64,000 nt of DNA from an uncultured Collinsella sp. (GCA_934646815.1 CAKUEW010000003.1:121332-185331); one strand, 5' to 3'; positions 9,507-17,276 are shown, numbered from the stretch's first letter. Notes: generated by a model not told the origin, from the sequence alone. Made by a program: numbers and translations.

Positions 9507-10372
9507 GACAGGCCCTCCACATCCAAAAACGGCGAGGGGTCGTCAAAGTACTTGGCCACCAGGCGCTCCATGGTGCCGTCGGCAAGCATGTCTTGGTAGG
9601 CATGCGTGAGCTTAACGTCGATACCGCGCGTGTCGTTGATGTCGAACGCAGTGCCCAGGCCCACCTCAAGCAGCGGCTCGTCCAAAATGCGATACGTCAC
9701 GCCGTAGTCTTTTTCGTACGTGAGCAGCGACGATTCGTGCGCGGCGATCGCATCGACCAGGCCCTCGACGAGCGCCGGATTTAGAAATGAACGGTCCGAG
9801 AAACTGTAGAGCTCCTTGATTTGCGGGACGTTTTCATTTGTTCGATTAAGCAAAATGCCCTCAGGCTTGGTGGTGGACTGAACCGCCACAACCTTGCCCT
9901 CCAGATCGGCAAGCGTATAGATATCGCTCTCGGGATCGACCGCGACAACCTGACGACTCGCAAGGTACGGACCGGCCCAGCGGTACTCGCTCTCGCGGCC
10001 CGTCATGCTAAAGCTGCCCATGACGCAGTCGAGCTCGCCGCTCGCCAGCAGCTCCTTCTTCTTTTCCCAGTCGATCAGCTGGTAGTTGGGCTTGTAGCCA
10101 ATACGGGCCAGCGCCTCGGTCAGAATCTCGACATCCAGACCGACGATATTGCCGTATTCATCGTTGTACACGAACGGCGGATAGAGGTCGCTGCCGACAT
10201 TGAGGGTTTTAAGGTTGTCGTCTTTTGCCTGCGCAGCGTCTGCTTCTTCAGAAGAAGCCTTTTGCGCGCTGTCGCTCAGCCCGGAACAACCGACCATCGC
10301 CACGCCAAAGACGCCCACCAACGCGAGCGCAATTAATAACGTTATGGCAATCGGGCGACGGGATCTTTTCAT
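9503..10372 (-). CDS. Solute-binding lipoprotein (SBP_bac_3 type) coupled to a hybrid kinase
   Basis: A 289-residue protein with a lipoprotein signal peptide (hydrophobic core, then GVAMVGCSG with the lipidated Cys near residue 29). A family 3 periplasmic-binding fold follows: LNVGSDLYPPFVYNDEYGNIVGLDVEILTE split over two strands, GELDCVMGSFSMTGRE, and DLEGKVVAVQ. Such proteins usually serve amino-acid ABC importers, but no permease or ATPase gene is nearby. The next gene is a histidine kinase overlapping by 4 bp. A sensory role, analogous to the fused domains of the kinase at 3918, is therefore more likely than transport. This is an inference from context. Confidence 0.88.
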   Translation of the reverse strand: MKRSRRPIAITLLIALALVGVFGVAMVGCSGLSDSAQKASSEEADAAQAKDDNLKTLNVGSDLYPPFVYNDEYGNIVGLDVEILTEALARIGYKPNYQLIDWEKKKELLASGELDCVMGSFSMTGRESEYRWAGPYLASRQVVAVDPESDIYTLADLEGKVVAVQSTTKPEGILLNRTNENVPQIKELYSFSDRSFLNPALVEGLVDAIAAHESSLLTYEKDYGVTYRILDEPLLEVGLGTAFDINDTRGIDVKLTHAYQDMLADGTMERLVAKYFDDPSPFLDVEGLS

Positions 10373-10463
10373 CGAGCTCCAGACGGTCCTGCTAGCAGAC
10401 AGAGTTTCCTAATAATAACAGGCCAGATAGCGTTCTCGCTCTTTGATTACCACAGCCTTACCA

Positions 10464-10500
10464 AACGGGGCCTTTCAGCCCATCTGCCAAAAGACCCCGC
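10464..10500 (-). terminator. Possible terminator after the PLP-enzyme gene
   Basis: On the minus strand GCGGGGTCTTTT pairs imperfectly with AAAGGCCCCGTTTGG, in the short gap after the stop at 10517. Confidence 0.45.
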
Positions 10501-10516
10501 ACATGCTATCTATTCG

Positions 10517-11728
10517 CTATGCATTAAAGACGTAACGGTCCAAGCGCTCGCAGGCTTCCTGCACGCGCGAGAGCGGCAGCGCCAGGTTCACGCGAATGTG
10601 GCAGGGCCCATGGAACGGGCGGCCATCCTGATAGCCCACGCCAACGCGCGCGCCCTCATCGAGCAGCCACTGGATGTCGCGGCCGCGCTCGCGGCACCAT
10701 TCCGTGCAGTCCAGGAACACCATGTAGGTGCCCTGCGGACGGGCATAGGTCACGCCCTCAAAATGCTCGTCTACGTAATCGCAGAAGTAGTCAATGTTTG
10801 TGGCGAGCACCTCGTTGAGCTCGTCCACCCACTCGTAGCCCTGCGGCTGATAGGCGCCGATGAGTGCATGCATGGATAGGACGTTCATCTCGTTGTAATG
10901 GGTCTTATTGGACACGGCGCACACGCGGTCGCGCAGCGTCTCGTTGTAGATGATGTGGTAGCTGCCGACCAGGCCCGCCAGGTTGAAGGTCTTGCTCGGC
11001 GCGTAGAGGGCCACCGTGCGCATGCGGGCGTCCTCGCTCACCGACTGCGTCGGGATGTGCTTGTGCCCCGGCAGGATAATGTCGGACCAGATCTCGTCCG
11101 AGATCACCACGCAATCGTGCTGGCGATAGATATCCATGGCGCGCTCAATCTCGTCGCGCTCCCACACGCGGCCGCAGGGGTTGTGCGGCGAGCAGAATAC
11201 GGCGGCGTGGATGTGGTTTTGCTCGAGCTTGCGCTCCATGTCCTCAAAGTCCATGCGCCACATGCCCTGCTCGTCAAGCTTAAGCGGGCTGTGGACGATG
11301 CGATAACCGGCGGCTTCGATGGACTTGGTAAAGCCGATGTAGGTGGGGCTGTGGACCAGCACCGCATCGCCCGGCTGGACATAGGCGCGCAACGTCGACA
11401 CAACGCCGCCGAGCACGCCGTTTTCGTAGCCAATGTGCTCGGGGAGCAGGCCCTCGACGCCGTTGCGACGGTTCTGCCACTCGATGATGCGGTCGAAGTA
11501 TTCGGCACGCGGGTGAAAGTAGCCAAACATGGGATGTTGGGCACGCTGAATGATGTGCTCCTGGACCGTGGGCACGGTGGCAAAGTTCATGTCGGCCACC
11601 CACATGGGGATGCGGTCGAAGCCCTCGTCGGGGACGCTCGGGGCCATGCCGGGGATCTCACCCCAGGAGTCAACGGCGATGGCATCCATGTCGTGGCGTT
11701 CGATGATCGAGGTAAAGTCGTATTTCAT
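10517..11728 (-). CDS. MalY/PatB-type PLP-dependent aminotransferase / cystathionine beta-lyase
   Basis: A 403-residue fold-type I PLP enzyme. The N-terminus (RIPMWVADMNFATVP, near 40-54) and FGYFHP are typical of the MalY/PatB subgroup. The ENGVLGG loop, the NPCGRVW motif, SDEIWSD and the Schiff-base lysine Lys246 in APSKTFNLAG are all visible. PatB/MalY enzymes cleave cystathionine or cysteine to pyruvate, ammonia and homocysteine or H2S, and can also transaminate. The start at ATG 11728 follows GGGAGCC; the frame is open further upstream but lacks an SD. The gene appears monocistronic. Confidence 0.88.
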   Translation of the reverse strand: MKYDFTSIIERHDMDAIAVDSWGEIPGMAPSVPDEGFDRIPMWVADMNFATVPTVQEHIIQRAQHPMFGYFHPRAEYFDRIIEWQNRRNGVEGLLPEHIGYENGVLGGVVSTLRAYVQPGDAVLVHSPTYIGFTKSIEAAGYRIVHSPLKLDEQGMWRMDFEDMERKLEQNHIHAAVFCSPHNPCGRVWERDEIERAMDIYRQHDCVVISDEIWSDIILPGHKHIPTQSVSEDARMRTVALYAPSKTFNLAGLVGSYHIIYNETLRDRVCAVSNKTHYNEMNVLSMHALIGAYQPQGYEWVDELNEVLATNIDYFCDYVDEHFEGVTYARPQGTYMVFLDCTEWCRERGRDIQWLLDEGARVGVGYQDGRPFHGPCHIRVNLALPLSRVQEACERLDRYVFNA

Positions 11729-11841
11729 GCTGGGCTCCCATGCAAAGCGAACGGTATCGATAGGCGCTATTGTCCACCCAGCCGGAGCAGTTTTGACGCA
11801 CTTTTTGGGTTGAATTTGAAGGGAGAGCGGCCCGCCATCCA

Positions 11842-12588
11842 CTAGCCCTGTGCTTCGCTGACGGCGACCACGGTGAGCAGGTCCTCATCGACTGTAAACG
11901 ATACATCGAGCCCGGCGTAGGCCAGGTGATAGATACGGTCGGGCTCGTGCTTGCTGCCCGCACGGCGCGGATCCTGGCGCAGGACCTCGATTAGACCGGG
12001 CAGCTTAGCGCTCGGGGCCATGTCTTGCAGCGTTTGCGGAAACTCGACATCGAGTTCTTGCCACGGGGCATCTTCAATCCAGCCACCGGTCGCATCCGGA
12101 TGGCAGTCGGCAAACGGAATGTAGGGCTTGATGTCATAGATGGGCGTGCCGTCGCGCAGGTCGGCTCCCAGCACATGGACGATCGGGCCGTCGTCGGTGA
12201 GCTCAACGCGGTCGAGCTTGACGCAGGTAAGGCCGATGGGATTGGGGCGAAACGGGCTGCGCGTGGCAAACACGCCCACGCGCTCGGCGCCGCCCAGGCG
12301 CGGCGGGCGCACGGTCTTTGCCCACTTGGCGTTGGTGCCGGCTTTGTCCTGTGTCTTGACGTCGGCCGCAATGTCCTTGGCCGTGCCGCCGGGCGTGCCG
12401 TTTTCGAAGCGCCACAGCAGCCATAGATGCGAGAAGGACTCCAGTCCCTCGACCGCAGCATTGGAGGCAAACTCCGGCTCAAAGACAATGCGGCCCTGCA
12501 GATGAGGCGCCAAAAAGCTGTTGCGCGGAATGCCGAACTTTTGCGGCAGGTCGGTATGTATGTGTGCGATAGGTTCCATGCCGGTCAT
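11842..12588 (-). CDS. trmO: tRNA (adenine(37)-N6)-methyltransferase TrmO/TsaA
   Basis: A 248-residue protein with the TsaA/TrmO signature: IPRNSF near the N-terminus, the strand LWLLWRFE, and the conserved block VFATRSPFRPNPIGLT. TrmO methylates N6 of t6A37 in certain tRNAs, using SAM in a single beta-barrel fold unlike class I methyltransferases. The extra C-terminal domain with a final LLTVVAVSEAQG is usual for the bacterial enzyme. There is no clear SD: ATG 12588 or 12579 are both possible starts, and the longer frame to 12666 seems unlikely. It is divergent from the HTH/TipAS gene. Confidence 0.85.
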   Translation of the reverse strand: MTGMEPIAHIHTDLPQKFGIPRNSFLAPHLQGRIVFEPEFASNAAVEGLESFSHLWLLWRFENGTPGGTAKDIAADVKTQDKAGTNAKWAKTVRPPRLGGAERVGVFATRSPFRPNPIGLTCVKLDRVELTDDGPIVHVLGADLRDGTPIYDIKPYIPFADCHPDATGGWIEDAPWQELDVEFPQTLQDMAPSAKLPGLIEVLRQDPRRAGSKHEPDRIYHLAYAGLDVSFTVDEDLLTVVAVSEAQG

Positions 12589-12732
12589 TGTACGGCATGA
12601 CCGCGTGGGCCGCCGCGCACAATCCCCAACCGTGGCCGTCCCTTTTGCAGCCCCTTTTGCAACCAACGGTTGCTAGGAAGAACGCCGGCTGCCGCATATG
12701 CTTAAGCCATCAACCAGCAGAAAGGAGCCATC

Positions 12733-13560
12733 ATGGCCTTTGCCGAGAAACTCATCGCGGTCCGCCACGCCCATCACCTCACCCAGGAGCAGCTCGCCTC
12801 CAAGCTCTACGTCACGCGCCAAGCCGTCAGCCGCTGGGAGCGCTGCGAGGTCACACCGGGTATCGATATGATGAAGCTCATCGCCGCCGTGACCGGCGAG
12901 CCGCTGTCTCACCTACTCGAAATGCCCGAGCACTACTGCCAGAGCTGCGGCATGTTGCTCACGCCTGACGACTGCGGCACCGATGCCACGGGTGCCACGA
13001 CCGATCATTACTGCAAGTGGTGCTATGACCACGGCCAGTACACCTACGAGACCACCATGGAGGCGATGATCGAGGACTGCGCCCCGCGCCTGGCACAAAA
13101 CACCGGTATGTCGCTGGACGAAGCCGTCTCACTCATGGGCGCCGTGCTCCCGCAGCTGGAACGCTGGCGTGCCGTCCAGCAAAACGAAGAGCGCCACGGC
13201 GCCGAGGCGCGGGCGCGCTATGGCGATGAGGCAATCGACGCGGCAAACGAAGCATTACTGGATATGGACCCCGAGACATGGAATGACATGAAAGAACTTG
13301 AACGCGCGATTCTGGGTCAGCTTTCGATCGCCATGAACGAAGGCGAAGCGTACAGCAGCGAGGCCCGCAAGCTCGTCGCGATGCATCGCCGGTGGATTGG
13401 TCTTAACTGGGGGCACGAGCCCCAAGACGAAGCTTATCTGGGCCTCGCACGCGGCTATCTTGCTGACCAGCGCTTTGTGGACTACTACGACAAGCCTTGC
13501 GGAGACGGAGCCACGGCGCTCTTGGTCCAGGCCATCGAGTCGTCACTAACTCACGCATAG
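12733..13560 (+). CDS. XRE-type HTH / zinc ribbon / TipAS fusion regulator
   Basis: A 275-residue three-part protein. Residues 1-58 are an XRE helix-turn-helix (LTQEQLASKLYVTRQAVSRWE). Residues about 66-100 form a putative zinc ribbon with paired cysteines C69/C72 and C94/C97 (HYCQSCGMLL, HYCKWCYD). Residues about 150-275 match the TipAS ligand-binding domain pattern (MHRRWIGLNWG, AYLGLARGYLADQRFVDYYD). TipAS normally sits behind a MerR HTH, binds thiopeptide or peptide antibiotics and activates efflux. Here the HTH class differs and a metal site is inserted. The start is ATG 12733 after AAAGGAG. A glutaredoxin gene follows at 52 bp, so a redox or metal link is possible but unproven. Confidence 0.8.
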   Translation: MAFAEKLIAVRHAHHLTQEQLASKLYVTRQAVSRWERCEVTPGIDMMKLIAAVTGEPLSHLLEMPEHYCQSCGMLLTPDDCGTDATGATTDHYCKWCYDHGQYTYETTMEAMIEDCAPRLAQNTGMSLDEAVSLMGAVLPQLERWRAVQQNEERHGAEARARYGDEAIDAANEALLDMDPETWNDMKELERAILGQLSIAMNEGEAYSSEARKLVAMHRRWIGLNWGHEPQDEAYLGLARGYLADQRFVDYYDKPCGDGATALLVQAIESSLTHA

Positions 13561-13611
13561 ACCGCGGCGGCTTTGGGTATCTCAATCGAAACCTCAACTG
13601 ATTGGAGGCCT

Positions 13612-13857
13612 ATGGCTACTCATCACGATCTCACTCTGTACGTCATGACCGGCTGCCCGTACTGCATAAAGGTCAAACGCTTTCTGGCGGATAACGGCGT
13701 GACCATCCCCGAGCGCAATATCTCGGCCGACGCCGATGCCGAACAGACGCTCATCGCCGTTGGCGGAAAGCGTCAAGTCCCCTGCCTGTTCATCGACGGC
13801 AAACCCCTCTACGAGTCAAACGACATCATCGCATGGGCACAGGAGAACCTGCTCTAG
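13612..13857 (+). CDS. Glutaredoxin-family protein
   Basis: An 81-residue thioredoxin-fold protein with the active site TGCPYCIKVKRFL (CPYC), a cis-Pro region (KRQVPCLFIDGKPLYESNDI) and the C-terminal helix. That is the full glutaredoxin/NrdH-like set. It reduces disulfides in the cytoplasm. ATG 13612 was chosen for the TTGGAGG at 13603; the frame begins earlier without an SD. It may be read through from the HTH/TipAS gene 52 bp upstream. Confidence 0.87.
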   Translation: MATHHDLTLYVMTGCPYCIKVKRFLADNGVTIPERNISADADAEQTLIAVGGKRQVPCLFIDGKPLYESNDIIAWAQENLL

Positions 13858-13901
13858 CACGCGCGATGCAACCGAACGCCCCAACCTATCCGGCCCAAAC
13901 A

Positions 13902-13956
13902 TGTACACCAGCATCCAAAGTCGACATTTTTCGATATCTTTGGATGCTGGTGTACA
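13902..13956 (+). repeat. 3'-flank hairpin repeat (copy 1)
   Basis: TGTACACCAGCATCCAAAG (13902-13920) is a perfect 19-bp inverted repeat with 13938-13956. The 17-nt loop contains TCGACATTTTTCGA. It begins 44 bp after the glutaredoxin stop. Sister copies are at 14968 and 19386. Confidence 0.9.
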
Positions 13957-13968
13957 GCTTATTGCAGG

Positions 13969-14004
13969 TAGTCATCGGGGACGTTCTTAAATGACTAGTC
14001 GTTT
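13969..14004. repeat. GGGGACGTT-family palindrome, left half only (copy B)
   Basis: TAGTCATCGGGGACGTTCTT followed by AAATGACTAGTCGTTT matches the left half and centre of copies A, C and D, but the right arm is missing. It lies 13 bp after hairpin copy 1, the same order as at 14968/15032 and 19386/19464. Confidence 0.8.
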
Positions 14005-14071
14005 CAGTCGGCCTTTGGATCATAGTTGCTTGAGGTCGCCTGACACCCCTGGATAGGGCGTCTGTAGATAG

Positions 14072-14305
14072 CCGTGGTCAAAAAAGAGCAAATATGAGTA
14101 CTGTTACCACTTTAGTAGCAGCGTTTTTAATCAATTCAGAGGCTATTCAACCTTTCATGCGTCCACAAACGGCGTTATTTCTCCCCATATGTTCAATAAA
14201 AGAGACTCATAATGGGATTAAATCTCATCAAGGTGTGCATTTTTGAGCAAGATAAATGCAGCCAAAATGGCAACAGTACTCAGATTTGATCTTTTTTGGC
14301 CGCGG
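14072..14305. repeat. 234-bp element with 49-bp terminal inverted repeats (MITE-like)
   Basis: The left end 14072-14120 (core AAAAAAGAGCAAATATGAGT then ACTGTTACC) and the right end 14257-14305 are inverted repeats agreeing at about 40 of 49 positions. The interior, about 136 bp, is AT-rich compared with neighbouring genes and holds no gene. Structure and size fit a miniature inverted-repeat element mobilised in trans. I cannot name the parent transposase, and I did not identify a clear target-site duplication. Confidence 0.75.
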
Positions 14306-14598
14306 CCTTCCAGGCAAGCCGTTGGGGACGGCTCAAAATGACGAATCTGGCATTTGGACGCTCTTTCCTTAAATCACCAGTCGCTAAAGAACACCCAATG
14401 ACTACTCGATTCGCGACACGCTGCGTCGCGAATTGGGATGGTCTCGCTGCCGAACATATAAGCACTCCCCTCTGAAAGCTCAATGAGCGTTCAAATTCCA
14501 AGCTAAAAACGAAGAAATATCGAAACCATCGATGCTCATTTCCAATCGAAAATACTAGTCAGAACAAGCTAATTAGCTTGATAAGCTGCTTGTATTTT
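14306..14598. other. AT-richer intergenic stretch with a decayed palindrome
   Basis: No supportable gene. Between 14322 and 14407 the pieces GTTGGGGACG, TTAAATCACCAGTCGCTAAAG and AACACCCAATGACTAC resemble a mutated copy of the GGGGACGTT palindrome, interrupted or diverged in the middle. The rest, up to the promoter of the gene at 14674, is AT-rich. Confidence 0.45.
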
Positions 14599-14621
14599 TG
14601 TCTACAAAACTGTATACAAAA
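14599..14621 (+). promoter_or_regulatory. Candidate operator: tandem TGTMTACAAAA direct repeats
   Basis: TGTCTACAAAA (14599-14609) and TGTATACAAAA (14611-14621) repeat with a 12-bp period, 53 bp before the antitoxin-like gene. Ribbon-helix-helix proteins commonly autoregulate through short direct repeats of this kind. Confidence 0.45.
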
Positions 14622-14673
14622 AAGAGAATCCGAGAATCAGCGCTCGACATTATGCCAATCGATAGGAGGCGCT

Positions 14674-14940
14674 ATGGATGCTAAGCAGCTCGAGAAGATG
14701 ATGGGATTTGCCCCTGGAGAGCTTGAGAAAGCCGCAGAAGCCTACGAGAAAGATGAATGGCCGAAAGGCCGTACCATCAAGTTGGGAAGGCCGCCGATCT
14801 CTGACGAGCCAAGCGTTGTTTTATCGGCGCGTGTGGGCGAATCGGTTCTTGAAGCGTTTGACGAAAAGGCGAAGCGCCATGGGCAAACACGCACAGAGCG
14901 ACTCAGGGAGCTTATTACACTCGACGCGATGATTGCCTAA
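14674..14940 (+). CDS. Small ribbon-helix-helix/antitoxin-like protein without a visible partner
   Basis: An 88-residue protein with a strong AGGAGG at 14664-14669. The C-terminal half (VVLSARVGESVLEAFDEKAK, then HGQTRTERLRELITLDAM) has the strand plus two-helix pattern of CopG/BrnA-type DNA-binding antitoxins. The N-terminal half is acidic/basic helical (LEKMMGFAPGELEKAAEAYE). No toxin-sized frame lies beside it: upstream is repeat DNA and downstream a hairpin repeat. It could be an orphan antitoxin or a stand-alone repressor. The family assignment is from pattern only. Confidence 0.7.
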   Translation: MDAKQLEKMMGFAPGELEKAAEAYEKDEWPKGRTIKLGRPPISDEPSVVLSARVGESVLEAFDEKAKRHGQTRTERLRELITLDAMIA

Positions 14941-14967
14941 ACTCCACTCCCCCGCCGAGCCTAAACA

Positions 14968-15022
14968 TGTACGTCAGCATCCAAAGTCGACATTTTTCGA
15001 CATCTTTGGAGGCTGGCGTACA
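14968..15022 (+). repeat. 3'-flank hairpin repeat (copy 2)
   Basis: TGTACGTCAGCATCCAAAG (14968-14986) pairs with CTTTGGAGGCTGGCGTACA (15004-15022) with few mismatches. The loop is TCGACATTTTTCGACAT. It starts 27 bp after the stop of the antitoxin-like gene. Confidence 0.9.
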
Positions 15023-15031
15023 GCTTTTGGA

Positions 15032-15085
15032 TAGTCATTGGGGACGTTCTTTAACGACTAGTCATTTAGGAACGTCCCCAATGAC
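15032..15085. repeat. GGGGACGTT-family palindrome (copy C)
   Basis: TAGTCATTGGGGACGTTCTT (from 15032) is inverted at 15065-15085 (TTTAGGAACGTCCCCAATGAC) around a central ACGACTAGTCA. It lies 10 bp after hairpin copy 2 and 9 bp before the end of the convergent radical SAM gene. Confidence 0.9.
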
Positions 15086-15094
15086 ATGGCAGCC

Positions 15095-16141
15095 TTACTC
15101 CTCGACCTCTTTCCAGCACTGGGGATCGGCCTCGTACATATCGCCCGTGCAGCCATAGGTCACCGCGGGGCAGCCGCGGCACCAGCCAACGAGTTCGCAT
15201 TTGGAGCACTTCTTGAACTTCTTAAAGTCACGCTTGGCCTCCATCTGCGGCGAGAAGAAAAGCTCCTCAAGCGAGTTCTCGGCAACGTTACCAACCTTGC
15301 TCTCCATGCGACGGCACGCGTAGACATCGCCCGCGGGCAACACCGTCATGTGCCCCGTACCGCAGTGGCAGCCGTCGTAGATCATGCCGGGTTTGGCGTT
15401 CTCGGGAATGGTGAACTTGCCCTGTTCCCACAAAAGCAGCGTCCACAGATGGTCTTTGAGCTGAAAGAACGTTTTGCAGCCCGCAGCCTGGTGTAGCTCC
15501 ATGCGCTCCTGCGCAGCCAGCAGCACGTCGCGGTACTTCAGCGGCTCCAAATGGAACTCGTCGCGCTTTTGGCCCGAGGTGGGACAATACCGACCAAAGG
15601 CGAACACGTCGACTTCGAGGCTCGCAGCAAGGTCAATGAGCTGCGGCAGCTCGGCGGCATTCATGCTCGAAACCGTGTTCATAATGGCAACCCAGATACC
15701 CGCGCGCTTAAGACATCCAATCGCGCGCAAGGTCTCGGCAAACGAGCCGGGCTTGCGGAAGTAATCGTGCGTTTTCTCGAGTCCGTCGAGCGAAAGCTGG
15801 TATTTGCGACATCCCAGCTCTTTCATGCGGGTACAGACCTCGTCGGTCAGATGGAACGGATTGCCCATCACGCACCACATAAAACCACGCTCGTGCAAAA
15901 GCTCGGCCAGACGCCAAAAATCGGGGTGAAGAATGGGGTCGCCGCCCGTAATGTAAAAGTACGGCTGGCGACCGATACGCTCGCAGAGGGCCTGAGCCTG
16001 ATCGACAACCTCGATTATCTGCTCCCACGGCATGCGCTTAAAACCCGTGCAGGCACCGTTGGCAAAGATATAGCAATGTTTGCAGCGCTGATCGCATTCA
16101 TCCGTAATATGCCACTGGAAGGCAAACGCCGGCTTTTGCAT
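15095..16141 (-). CDS. Radical SAM/SPASM maturase of an ACGX-type peptide system
   Basis: A 348-residue protein. The radical SAM cluster motif C16-x3-C20-x2-C23 (ECDQRCKHCY), the GGDP motif (YITGGDPILH) and a SPASM domain with many cysteines (CHCGTGHMTVLPAGDVYACRR, CSKCELVGWCRGCPAVTYGC) are clear. SPASM enzymes bind extra 4Fe-4S clusters and modify ribosomal peptides, for example with thioether links. The neighbouring gene at 16833-17078 encodes a peptide with repeated A-C-G-x-A-D-P units, the substrate type named for the 'ACGX system' radical SAM family. I infer that this enzyme modifies those cysteines or nearby carbons. ATG 16141 follows a GGGGG SD. Confidence 0.88.
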   Translation of the reverse strand: MQKPAFAFQWHITDECDQRCKHCYIFANGACTGFKRMPWEQIIEVVDQAQALCERIGRQPYFYITGGDPILHPDFWRLAELLHERGFMWCVMGNPFHLTDEVCTRMKELGCRKYQLSLDGLEKTHDYFRKPGSFAETLRAIGCLKRAGIWVAIMNTVSSMNAAELPQLIDLAASLEVDVFAFGRYCPTSGQKRDEFHLEPLKYRDVLLAAQERMELHQAAGCKTFFQLKDHLWTLLLWEQGKFTIPENAKPGMIYDGCHCGTGHMTVLPAGDVYACRRMESKVGNVAENSLEELFFSPQMEAKRDFKKFKKCSKCELVGWCRGCPAVTYGCTGDMYEADPQCWKEVEE

Positions 16142-16187
16142 CGTGGGACCCCCTTGGTCGATGTTGAGGCTGATGACTGTATTTGGG

Positions 16188-16808
16188 TTACAGGCGCTCG
16201 ACAGCGCCGACGGGACAATTCTCGGCACAGGCACCGCAATGCAGGCAGTGCTCGGGTTCAATGCGATACGAATCTCCCGGCTCGATGCATTTCTGCGGAC
16301 AGTGCTCAAGGCAGGTGCCGCAGCCGATGCACGCATCCGCATTGATACAAAAACCCTTGGCGGGCGCAGGCGCCATGTCCTCATCGAGGGCAAAGACCGC
16401 GCGCTCAATGGGGTGGACCCCTAGGTTAAAGTAGTCGAGCACAATGCTCTTGACCTTAAAGACAATGTTGATCTGGCGCGTATCGCCGGGATAGACGTTG
16501 GCAAGATACGGCTGCTCGGCGTAAATTACATCGCGCCAGTGAGCTTGCTCGGAATCCGAGACAGGAGCAGCAACGCCGGACATGCGGATCATCTCGTTAA
16601 ACCGCGTGTGGACAAGCGTTTGCGTACGTCCATCGGCCATAAGCTGGCGGGCCATCTCCTTGCCGCGCGCCGTGAGGAAGTAGATGGCGTGGAGCTCGTA
16701 ATGGACAGCGCTCACGCAGCGAATTTGCGGCGCGCCATTTTCGTCCACAGTCGCCAGCGAGAGCGTCCCGGCAAGCTGCATCTTTTTGAGGCAAGTCTGA
16801 GCATCCAT
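16188..16808 (-). CDS. PNPOx-fold flavoprotein with a C-terminal 2[4Fe-4S] ferredoxin domain
   Basis: A 206-residue fusion. Residues 1 to about 135 resemble a pyridoxamine-phosphate-oxidase-type FMN split barrel (LATVDENGAPQIRCVSAVHY). Residues about 150-206 carry two ferredoxin motifs (CIGCGTCLEHC and CLHCGACAENC). This is a plausible electron carrier, taking electrons to or from a flavin. It sits between the Cys-rich precursor and the radical SAM enzyme with gaps of 24 and 46 bp, so it probably supplies reductant to the maturase. That role is inferred from context. Confidence 0.85.
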   Translation of the reverse strand: MDAQTCLKKMQLAGTLSLATVDENGAPQIRCVSAVHYELHAIYFLTARGKEMARQLMADGRTQTLVHTRFNEMIRMSGVAAPVSDSEQAHWRDVIYAEQPYLANVYPGDTRQINIVFKVKSIVLDYFNLGVHPIERAVFALDEDMAPAPAKGFCINADACIGCGTCLEHCPQKCIEPGDSYRIEPEHCLHCGACAENCPVGAVERL

Positions 16809-16832
16809 TACGAGTCCCTTCTTAGCGATTGC

Positions 16833-17078
16833 TTACTGAGCGTCGGCAGCGCCGCAAGCGGTGCCACAAGCAGGGGCGGCCTTGGGATCGGCGGTGCCGC
16901 AAGCGGAAGCAGCAGCCGGATCAGCAGAGCCGCAGGCAGGGGCGGCGGACGGATCGGCAGAGCCACAGGCAGTACCGCAGGCCGGAGCGGCCTTGGGGTC
17001 GGCAGAGTCGCAAGCGGGCGCGGGATCGGCGGTGCCGCAAGAAGCGAAGGCGGCGACGTTCTCGAGATTCTCGGACAT
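16833..17078 (-). CDS. ACGX-repeat precursor peptide (RiPP substrate)
   Basis: An 81-residue peptide with a 13-residue leader-like start (MSENLENVAAFAS) and then a repeat region of A-C-G-x-A-D-P-x-A-A-P units. Cysteines are at 14, 23, 34, 38, 49, 60, 71 and 75: mostly an 11-residue period, with two doubled ACGTACG steps of 4. Composition is almost entirely A, C, G, D, P, S and T. ATG 17078 follows AAAGGAAA. Known ACGX-repeat peptides accompany a radical SAM/SPASM enzyme, as here. The final product and its activity are unknown. The repetitive GC-rich sequence is open in several frames, but only this one has an SD and the family pattern. Confidence 0.87.
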   Translation of the reverse strand: MSENLENVAAFASCGTADPAPACDSADPKAAPACGTACGSADPSAAPACGSADPAAASACGTADPKAAPACGTACGAADAQ

Positions 17079-17195
17079 GGCATTTCCTTTCGATTGGGGA
17101 CGGCTGGGCGAAGCCGCCCGGACATAGACGCTTTTGCGCCCAAGCACATCATGCGAGGAATCCACCTCACCCAAAAGAAGGCACTAATCTATTAG

Positions 17196-17266
17196 CCAGT
17201 TACAAATAGGTAAGTCGTTGCCGCGAGCAACAGCGGTTGCAATAATGTAAGCAACCTACCTGATTG
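17196..17266. promoter_or_regulatory. Divergent promoter/operator region between the HxlR gene and the ACGX operon
   Basis: A 198-bp gap separates the two divergent starts. AGGTAAGTCGTTGC (17208-17221) and GCAACCTACCT (17251-17261) form an imperfect inverted repeat around a further GCAACAGCGGTTGC palindrome (17227-17240). These are plausible HxlR sites that would govern both directions. Confidence 0.45.
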
Positions 17267-17276
17267 CGAGGTTGCT

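Noticed and set aside
16829..17209. Plus-strand Arg-rich frames over the ACGX precursor
   Set aside because: The repeat DNA is open in several frames. Only the minus-strand frame has an SD, the leader and the Cys-repeat pattern next to its maturase.
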